A stretch of 11,267 nt of DNA from Asaia bogorensis (GTDB taxonomy: Bacteria > Pseudomonadota > Alphaproteobacteria > Acetobacterales > Acetobacteraceae). Below, piece by piece: positions 7,563 through 11,267 of this stretch (within the stretch, counting starts at the first letter, position 1; each line of letters begins with the position of its first letter). The position numbers and the translations under genes were made by a program. The stretch is taken from the NCBI GenBank assembly GCA_945871455.1, contig CAMBXJ010000079.1:1-11267 (forward strand), read 5' to 3'. Below the pieces are notes generated by a model. That model was not told the origin of the DNA, did not search any database, and saw only the letters and a list, made by a program, of their open reading frames with translations.

Positions 7563-8363
7563 GTGAACCCGCCCGCCAAGCTCGCGCCCCCAACGGGGCG
7601 ATCCCTGCACCGCTTCGCCAATCCCGGTCGCTTCCTGCGGCTGTCGGGCGCGGTGCTGCCGTGGATCGCCGTGCCGGGACTGCTTCTGATGGTTACCGGC
7701 CTGGCCTGGGGCCTGTTTCTCTCACCGTCCGACTGGCAGCAGGGCGACGCGGTGCGCATCATTTACGTGCATGTTCCGTCCGCCTGGCTCGCCTTGGGCG
7801 GTTATCTGGCATTGGCCGTCTGCTCCGTGCTGTCCGTGGTGTGGCGCCACCCGCTGGCGGATCTCGCGGCGGCTGAAATTGGCCCGGTCGGCGCCGCTTT
7901 CACCGCGCTGTGCCTGGCAACCGGCAGCCTGTGGGGCAAGCCGATGTGGGGGACCTGGTGGGTGTGGGACGCCCGCCTGACTTCGGTGCTGGTGCTGCTG
8001 TTCCTGTATCTGGGCCATATCGTCCTGGTGAGGGCCTTCGACGACCCGGCCCGCGGCTATCGCGCGGGCGCGATTCTGGCGCTGGTGGGCGTGGTCAATC
8101 TGCCGATCATCAAATTCAGCGTCGACTGGTGGAACACCTTGCACCAACCGTCCTCGTTTTCCCTGACGGCGGCGCCGGCGCTGCATGTCGACATGCTTTG
8201 GCCGCTGTTGATCGCCGCGCTCGGCTACAGCCTGCTGTTTGGTGCCATCGTCCTGGCCCGGACCCGCGCCGCGGTGATGGAACGCCGCCTGCGTGGGCTG
8301 CTGATGGCACGCGCCAGCGCCGCCGATACCAGTCCCTATGCGCCCGCCGGAGAGGACGTGTGA
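7563..8363 (+). CDS. ccmC: Heme exporter/handling protein CcmC (cytochrome c maturation System I)
   Basis: CcmC is an inner-membrane protein that presents heme to the chaperone CcmE for periplasmic attachment to apocytochromes c. The 266-residue protein has six hydrophobic segments and the diagnostic Trp-rich periplasmic motif 'WGTWWVWDARLTS' (129-141). Two periplasmic-loop histidines known as heme ligands in the family are present: H70 in 'YVHVPSAW' and H194 in 'NTLHQPSS'. The cytoplasmic tail (about 238-266) is charged and longer than in compact CcmC proteins. The GTG at 7563 lacks a strong Shine-Dalgarno, so the first 10-15 residues, before the conserved 'LHRFANPGRFLRLSG', are uncertain. 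Its TGA overlaps the GTG of ccmD. It is the first plus-strand gene of the unit; ccmA and ccmB do not lie upstream. Confidence 0.97.
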   Translation: MNPPAKLAPPTGRSLHRFANPGRFLRLSGAVLPWIAVPGLLLMVTGLAWGLFLSPSDWQQGDAVRIIYVHVPSAWLALGGYLALAVCSVLSVVWRHPLADLAAAEIGPVGAAFTALCLATGSLWGKPMWGTWWVWDARLTSVLVLLFLYLGHIVLVRAFDDPARGYRAGAILALVGVVNLPIIKFSVDWWNTLHQPSSFSLTAAPALHVDMLWPLLIAALGYSLLFGAIVLARTRAAVMERRLRGLLMARASAADTSPYAPAGEDV

Positions 8364-8509
8364 CCCATCTGCCGTTTATCGCCATGTCGTATGCCCTGGG
8401 GGTCCTGATCCCGCTGGGCCTTGCCCTCGACGCCCTGCGCCGGGTCCGCCTCGCCCGCCGGCGCCTTGCCGCGGTCGACCCGCGCCTGCGGGGGAGAACC
8501 AGGCAATGA
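8360..8509 (+). CDS. ccmD: CcmD, small heme exporter-associated protein
   Basis: CcmD is a tiny one-helix inner-membrane protein that helps release holo-CcmE from CcmABC. This 49-residue frame has the expected plan: a short N-terminus (MTHLPFIAMSY), one membrane helix (about residues 8-25), then a very basic cytoplasmic tail (RRVRLARRRLAAVDPRLRGRTRQ). It starts at a GTG overlapping the ccmC stop (GTGA), with GGAGAGG (8349-8355) just upstream, and stops inside the ccmE start codon (ATGA). Overlaps at both ends imply translational coupling. Sequence conservation in CcmD is low, so the call rests mainly on position, size and topology. It is shorter than or similar to typical CcmD and could be missed by size-filtered annotation. 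Confidence 0.88.
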   Translation: MTHLPFIAMSYALGVLIPLGLALDALRRVRLARRRLAAVDPRLRGRTRQ

Positions 8510-9006
8510 CCCGCAAGGGGCGGCGTCTCTCTATGCTGTTGCTCTGCGGCCTTGGCGTCAGCGTCTCGGCCGGCCTGTCGCTCTGGGCGCTGAGCGACAA
8601 TCTTCAGCATTTCGTATCCCCGTCGGACCTCGCCACGGTCGGTGCCGGCGGACGCACGGTTCGCCTGGGCGGCCTGGTGGAAAAAGGCAGTGTGCAGCGC
8701 GCGACGCAGGGTCGCCCCTCGGCCAATTTCCGCGTCACCGATGGCGCGAACAGTGTCGCCGTCACCTATGCCGGCATCCTTCCCGACATCTTCCGAGAAG
8801 GCCAGGGTGTCGTCGCGCTGGGCGTTCTCCGCCCGGATGGCGGCTTTCAGGCGTCCGAGGTTCTGGCCAAGCACGACGAATCCTACATGCCGAAGGAAGT
8901 GGCGGAGGCCCTGAAAAAATCCGGCCACTGGAATCCGGATGCCGGTCCGCCTCCCTCGGCGGCCATTTGGAACACGATCCCCACCAAACCGCCCGGCGGA
9001 GGTTGA
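8506..9006 (+). CDS. ccmE: Cytochrome c-type biogenesis heme chaperone CcmE
   Basis: CcmE binds heme covalently in the periplasm and passes it to the CcmFH ligase for attachment to apocytochrome c. The 166-residue protein has an N-terminal membrane anchor (about residues 8-28, after MTRKGRR) and then the OB-fold domain: 'VRLGGLVEKGSV' (52-63), 'NFRVTDGANSVAVTYAGILPDIFREGQGVVALGVL' and 'FQASEVLAKHDESYMPKEV'. H123 is the heme-attaching histidine, and Tyr127 is the usual second ligand. The C-terminal tail is flexible and ends GGG. The ATG overlaps the ccmD stop, and GGGGAG (8491-8496) is 9 nt upstream. A longer open frame back to 8338 is only an overlap with ccmC/ccmD. The next gene is DUF1674, not ccmF as in many ccm operons. 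Confidence 0.97.
   Translation: MTRKGRRLSMLLLCGLGVSVSAGLSLWALSDNLQHFVSPSDLATVGAGGRTVRLGGLVEKGSVQRATQGRPSANFRVTDGANSVAVTYAGILPDIFREGQGVVALGVLRPDGGFQASEVLAKHDESYMPKEVAEALKKSGHWNPDAGPPPSAAIWNTIPTKPPGGG
8998..9002 (+). promoter_or_regulatory. Strong Shine-Dalgarno for the DUF1674 gene, inside the ccmE 3' end
   Basis: GGAGG sits in the last codons of ccmE, 6 nt before the ATG at 9009. It fixes the start of the next gene and shows that it is translated from the ccm transcript. Confidence 0.7.
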
Positions 9007-9008
9007 CG

Positions 9009-9293
9009 ATGGCATCGCCAACAAGCGCGTCCAATCCCGATGTTCGCGTGGCTGTTTCCCCTGAGGCTGTTTCCCCTGGGCCCGTCTCCCCTGGGCCCGT
9101 CTCCCCTGGGCCCGATTCGCCTGGGGCGGCTTCCCCTGGTCCCGATTCCCAGTCCAAGGCGGCGCCGCCCGTGCCCGATATCGCACCGGTCGCCAAACCC
9201 GCGCCACTGCCACCCGAGGTCGGCGGTGCGCCGGGCCCGGAGCCCACCCGATACGGCGACTGGCAGCACAAGGGGCGTGTCACGGATTTCTGA
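9009..9293 (+). CDS. DUF1674 protein, SDHAF4-like succinate dehydrogenase assembly factor, with Ser/Pro repeat insert
   Basis: The last 19 residues, 'GPEPTRYGDWQHKGRVTDF', carry the DUF1674/SDHAF4 signature (G-x-E-P-T-R-Y-G-D-W...KG...DF). Members of this family bind the flavoprotein subunit SdhA and promote flavinylation or assembly of succinate dehydrogenase; that role is inferred here from the family. The 94-residue protein is longer than the compact core because residues 16-48 are a degenerate five-residue repeat, (V/D/A)-S-P-(G/E)-P/A, followed by a Pro/Ala-rich linker. No signal peptide or membrane segment is visible, so it is cytoplasmic. The start is set by GGAGG at 8998-9002; the gap from the ccmE stop is 2 nt, so it is part of the ccmCDE unit. 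Its small size and low complexity could lead gene callers to discard it, but the C-terminal signature is clear. Confidence 0.88.
   Translation: MASPTSASNPDVRVAVSPEAVSPGPVSPGPVSPGPDSPGAASPGPDSQSKAAPPVPDIAPVAKPAPLPPEVGGAPGPEPTRYGDWQHKGRVTDF
9054..9152 (+). repeat. 15-bp in-frame tandem repeat (about 6.5 copies)
   Basis: Units start at 9054, 9069, 9084, 9099, 9114 and 9129, with a partial unit at 9144. Consensus is GTYTCCCCTGGGCCC; units 3 and 4 are identical and the flanking units degenerate. Each unit encodes five residues (VSPGP type). A perfect pair inside a degenerate array points to replication slippage, and copy number may vary between strains without frameshift. Confidence 0.9.
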
Positions 9294-9382
9294 CCCGCCT
9301 CGGATCGAATTCCCCCGGTTTCGGCCCGTCCGGGGCACAAGCGCGCCCAGCCGCCGGCCGCCGGCGCCCCAGGCCGCACCCT

Positions 9383-9419
9383 AACCGGCACGTGCCGAAC
9401 CTCCGGAAGTTCCGGTTTT
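9383..9419. terminator. Nested palindromes with T-tract after DUF1674, possible terminator or operator
   Basis: AACCGG (9383-9388) pairs with CCGGTT (9412-9417). Inside lie a perfect 12-bp palindrome CGGCACGTGCCG (9386-9397) and CCGGAAGTTCCGG (9403-9415), the latter followed directly by TTTT (9416-9419) and a T-rich stretch. The hairpin-plus-T arrangement could end the ccmC-DUF1674 transcript. The tight symmetry could equally be a protein-binding site upstream of the djlA-like gene, whose start is about 50 nt further on. The rest of 9294-9468 shows no gene. Confidence 0.4.
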
Positions 9420-9468
9420 GCTCTTTCGTGTTTTGCTCTGGTAAACCTTCGCATGATACTCCCTGATC

Positions 9469-10248
9469 ATGGGTTACTGGGGCAAGATCATCGGCGGTTC
9501 GGCCGGCTTCCTGATGGGAGGGCCGTTTGGCGCCCTGGTGGGGGCGGCGCTGGGGCATGCGGCCGATTCCGGCACCATCCCGCGGATGCGTCTGCCATTC
9601 GGTGCCCGCGCCGATTTCAACCCCGCCCGCGTCGCCGCCCTGCTGGGCCGGCGCGATCAGCTTTTTGCCATCGTCGTCGTGGTCCTGTCGGCAAAACTGG
9701 CCAAATCCGACGGCCCGGTGAACCGTGAGGAAATCGACGCGTTCAAGCGCCAGTTCCGCATCCCGCCGGAAGCGGTCCGCGATATCGGCCGCCTGTTCGA
9801 CCAGGCACGCGATAGTTCCGACGGATTCGAGCCTTACGCGGATCAGTTGGCGGAAGCCTTCTCGGACAATCGTGGCACCTTGGAGGACGTTCTGACGGCG
9901 CTGTTCGTCATTGCCCGCGCCGATGGCCCCATCACCGTGGGAGAGCAGGAGTTCCTACGCGGGGTGCATCGCTGTTTCCGTTTGGACCAGACCGCCTGGG
10001 ACCGTGCCAACGGGTCCATCCCACGGCAGCACCAGACGGATGAACCCGACCCCTATGCTGTGTTGGGGGTACCTCGTTCAACGGGAGAGCGGGAGTTGCG
10101 AGAGGCCTGGAAGCGCCTGATGCGGGAGCATCACCCGGACAGCCTCGCCGCCCGAGGGGTGCCGGCGGAATTCGTCGCCAAGGCGAGCGACAAGGTCGCC
10201 CGCATCAATGCGGCCTGGGATCGCATTAAGCGGGAGCGTGGCCTGTGA
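9469..10248 (+). CDS. djlA: DjlA-like co-chaperone: TerB-like domain plus C-terminal J domain
   Basis: DjlA proteins are inner-membrane-anchored J-domain partners of DnaK. The 259-residue protein starts 'MGYWGKIIGGSAGFLMGGPFGALVGAALGHAAD', a Gly-rich membrane anchor closely matching DjlA N-termini, which supports this ATG although no Shine-Dalgarno is visible. A TerB-like helical domain (about residues 60-180) contains two acidic, metal-site-like turns, 'AKSDGPVNREEIDAFK' and 'ARADGPITVGEQEFL'. The J domain (about 193-257) reads 'DPYAVLGVPRSTGERELREAWKRLMREHHPDSL', with the HPD motif (222-224) required to stimulate the DnaK ATPase. The TGA overlaps the GTG of the amidase gene, implying translational coupling and perhaps a shared envelope role. 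Family and domains are clear; the client is unknown. Confidence 0.94.
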   Translation: MGYWGKIIGGSAGFLMGGPFGALVGAALGHAADSGTIPRMRLPFGARADFNPARVAALLGRRDQLFAIVVVVLSAKLAKSDGPVNREEIDAFKRQFRIPPEAVRDIGRLFDQARDSSDGFEPYADQLAEAFSDNRGTLEDVLTALFVIARADGPITVGEQEFLRGVHRCFRLDQTAWDRANGSIPRQHQTDEPDPYAVLGVPRSTGERELREAWKRLMREHHPDSLAARGVPAEFVAKASDKVARINAAWDRIKRERGL

Positions 10249-11054
10249 CCCGCCGCCCGAATCCCCCCCATCTTCGGCTCGTCGCCAACCCGGAACCCTG
10301 GGTGGAAATGCCCGGCGCCCCGCGCATGACGGTGCGGGAGGAGCCGAGTCCGAACCAGGACGATCGGCCGGGGGGCATGCCGATCGATACACTCGTGCTG
10401 CATTACACGGGGATGCGTTCGGCGCGGGCGGCGATCGACCGATTGCGGGATCCCGCCGCGCAGGTTTCGTCTCACTACGTCGTTGACGAGGATGGAACGG
10501 TTATCCAACTGGTGGCGGAGGAAAGGCGGGCCTGGCATGCCGGCGTGTCGTATTGGCGTGGGCACACGGCGCTGAACGGGCGCTCGATCGGGATCGAGAT
10601 CGTCAATCCTGGCCACGAATGGGGCTATCGCGATTTCCCGGTGCTGCAACTGGCGGCGGTCTGCGATCTGTGCCTGTCGATTCAGGAGCGGCACCCGATC
10701 CCGGCCCGCAATGTCGTGGCGCATAGCGACGTGGCCCCCGATCGCAAGGAGGACCCGGGGGAGCGGTTCGACTGGCGGGAACTGGCGCGGAATGGCGTGG
10801 GGCTTTGGCCGGAGGATGTGCCCGACCTGGGTGCCGGCGGGATCTTCCGCGACGCCGTGTCGCTGCGCCCGGTGCGCGCCGCCCTGATCGATATCGGCTA
10901 CCAACTGGCCTCGGAGGGCGCGTTGGACCCGGCACTGGCGTCGGTGCTGCGGGCGTTTCAGCGGCATTGGCGGCCGGAGGCGGTGACCGGGCAGGTGGAC
11001 GACGGGACACTGGTGCGGTTGCAAGCGGTGCTGGGATTGGTGCGGGAGGGGTAG
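10245..11054 (+). CDS. N-acetylmuramoyl-L-alanine amidase, AmpD/AmiD type, with C-terminal peptidoglycan-binding region
   Basis: This zinc amidase cleaves the bond between N-acetylmuramate and L-alanine in muropeptides. In the 269-residue protein the Amidase_2 domain spans about 45-185. H53 in 'LVLHYTGM', H160 in 'VVAHSDVAP' and D170 in 'RKEDPGERFDW' are the zinc ligands, and K168 and E118 ('IGIEIVN') are the conserved catalytic-region residues, with the same H-x7-K-x-D spacing as AmpD. The C-terminal 'LIDIGYQ...ALASVLRAFQRHWRPEAVTGQVDDGTLVRLQAVL' (about 214-264) is a PG_binding_1-like repeat, so the layout resembles AmiD more than minimal AmpD. No signal peptide or lipobox is visible in the 45-residue N-terminus, which favours a cytoplasmic muropeptide-recycling role. 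The GTG overlaps the djlA stop, and GGGAG (10232-10236) is 8 nt upstream. A palindrome array starts 3 nt after the stop. Confidence 0.95.
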   Translation: MTRRPNPPHLRLVANPEPWVEMPGAPRMTVREEPSPNQDDRPGGMPIDTLVLHYTGMRSARAAIDRLRDPAAQVSSHYVVDEDGTVIQLVAEERRAWHAGVSYWRGHTALNGRSIGIEIVNPGHEWGYRDFPVLQLAAVCDLCLSIQERHPIPARNVVAHSDVAPDRKEDPGERFDWRELARNGVGLWPEDVPDLGAGGIFRDAVSLRPVRAALIDIGYQLASEGALDPALASVLRAFQRHWRPEAVTGQVDDGTLVRLQAVLGLVREG

Positions 11055-11056
11055 AA

Positions 11057-11073
11057 GGGCGGGGCTTCCGCCC
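11057..11073. terminator. Hairpin immediately after the amidase gene, probable terminator
   Basis: GGGCGG (11057-11062), loop GGCTT, CCGCCC (11068-11073) begins 3 nt after the TAG stop. It is GC-rich without a T-tract. It is the first of six consecutive hairpins and probably part of the repeat array that follows. Confidence 0.45.
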
Positions 11074-11084
11074 CTGGACCCCGA

Positions 11085-11267
11085 CCAGGGCTTTGCCCTG
11101 GACCCACCAAGGGCGACGGCCCTTGGAACCGGACCATTGTTGCCTAGGAGGATGGGGTCCAACACGGACGGTGATAGGTCCGTGTAGGACCCCATCCTCC
11201 AAGGCAACAAACGAATCGCATTCCAAAGGCCGCGCCTTTGGTGGGGTCCAGGGGCAAAGCCCCTGGC
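11085..11267. repeat. Composite palindromic repeat element: two inverted double-hairpin arms around a 74-nt hairpin
   Basis: The left arm has two hairpins: CCAGGGC-TTT-GCCCTGG (11085-11101) and CCAAGGGC-GACG-GCCCTTGG (11107-11126). The right arm has two: CCAAAGGC-CGC-GCCTTTGG (11223-11241) and CCAGGGGC-AAA-GCCCCTGG (11248-11266). The right arm read on the minus strand reproduces the order and much of the sequence of the left arm, including the linker (GGACCCCACC against GGACCCACC), so the arms are diverged inverted copies. Between them lies the large hairpin at 11137-11210. No open reading frame with a credible product occurs here. The pattern resembles interspersed BIME/MITE-type extragenic palindromes; family membership needs genome-wide comparison. 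The window edge cuts the element. Confidence 0.85.
11137..11210. repeat. 74-nt near-perfect hairpin at the centre of the palindrome array
   Basis: Stem segments are TTGTTGCCT (11137-11145) with AGGCAACAA (11202-11210), GGAGGATGGGGTCC (11147-11160) with GGACCCCATCCTCC (11187-11200), and CACGGAC (11163-11169) with GTCCGTG (11178-11184). That is 30 base pairs interrupted by an A/A and an AA/TA mismatch, capped by an 8-nt loop (11170-11177). The symmetry is far beyond chance. It could be a bidirectional terminator, a structured RNA, or a MITE-like core with terminal inverted repeats. Confidence 0.9.

Noticed and set aside
7384..7566. 60-codon plus-strand frame upstream of ccmC
   Set aside because: No recognisable product or ribosome site, and it overlaps the ccmC start; treated as non-coding leader.
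6508..7593. 361-codon minus-strand frame that would fuse extra sequence to the Rieske protein
   Set aside because: Upstream of 6870 this frame is the out-of-frame shadow of the EVE gene; the Rieske start at 6870 gives the normal domain length.
8116..9213. 365-codon minus-strand frame across ccmC, ccmD, ccmE and DUF1674, with RRAQGKQPQGK-like repeats
   Set aside because: The repeats are the complement of the DUF1674 15-bp array; the rest is Arg-rich antisense of ccm genes.
10131..11210. 359-codon minus-strand frame opposite the amidase
   Set aside because: Antisense shadow of a clear amidase gene. It starts inside the terminal hairpin array and has no recognisable domain.
11085..11267. Palindrome array as an attachment site or insertion sequence end
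   Set aside because: No integrase, transposase or tRNA is in the window, and no target duplication can be seen because the element is cut by the window edge.

Overview
The window is GC-rich, about two thirds G+C by eye, and densely coded. Its gene content fits an alphaproteobacterium, probably of the Rhodospirillales/Acetobacteraceae type. The signs are a System I cytochrome c maturation cluster (ccmC-ccmD-ccmE), an alphaproteobacterial-type DUF1674 (SDHAF4-like) protein, a DjlA-type J protein coupled to an AmpD-like amidase, and clustered GC-rich palindromes outside genes. The lineage is inferred from these features, not from any search.

Layout. Bases 1-1080 hold the 3' part of a CaiB/BaiF-family CoA transferase gene. 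An unrecognised small four-helix membrane protein follows (1203-1577, +), then a PotI-like polyamine ABC permease (1679-2482, +). The permease ends tail-to-tail, with an 18-nt overlap, against a fumarylacetoacetate hydrolase-family gene (2465-3661, -). That gene diverges from msrB (3830-4264, +) across a short region carrying four 11-bp tandem repeats arranged around a dyad. After msrB, transcription converges on acs (acetyl-CoA synthetase, 4428-6377, -), with a strong inverted repeat between the two. Behind acs lies a two-gene minus-strand unit: an EVE-domain protein (6885-7301) followed by a Rieske [2Fe-2S] protein (6508-6870).

From 7563 all genes are on the plus strand. ccmC, ccmD and ccmE overlap at their stop/start codons and lead, through a strong Shine-Dalgarno, into a DUF1674 gene whose N-terminal half is a degenerate 15-bp/5-residue tandem repeat. 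After a palindrome-rich gap come djlA-like (TerB plus J domain) and ampD/amiD-like amidase genes, also overlapping at stop/start. The window ends in a roughly 210-bp array of six hairpins (11057-11267). These form a nested palindrome around a 74-nt hairpin and probably belong to an interspersed repeat family.

Functionally, ccmC/D/E handle heme delivery to CcmE for c-type cytochrome assembly. The DUF1674 protein probably assists flavinylation or assembly of succinate dehydrogenase, so that operon is about respiratory-chain biogenesis. MsrB repairs oxidised methionine, Acs activates acetate, and DjlA and the amidase act at the envelope and peptidoglycan. I see no CRISPR array, tRNA, rRNA, transposase, phage gene or obvious defence system. 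No stretch longer than 300 bases lacks a gene. The most unusual material is the terminal palindrome array, the 11-bp tandem repeat/dyad, the repeat-expanded DUF1674 protein and the missing catalytic Asp in the CoA transferase. I do not see a clearly new multi-gene system.
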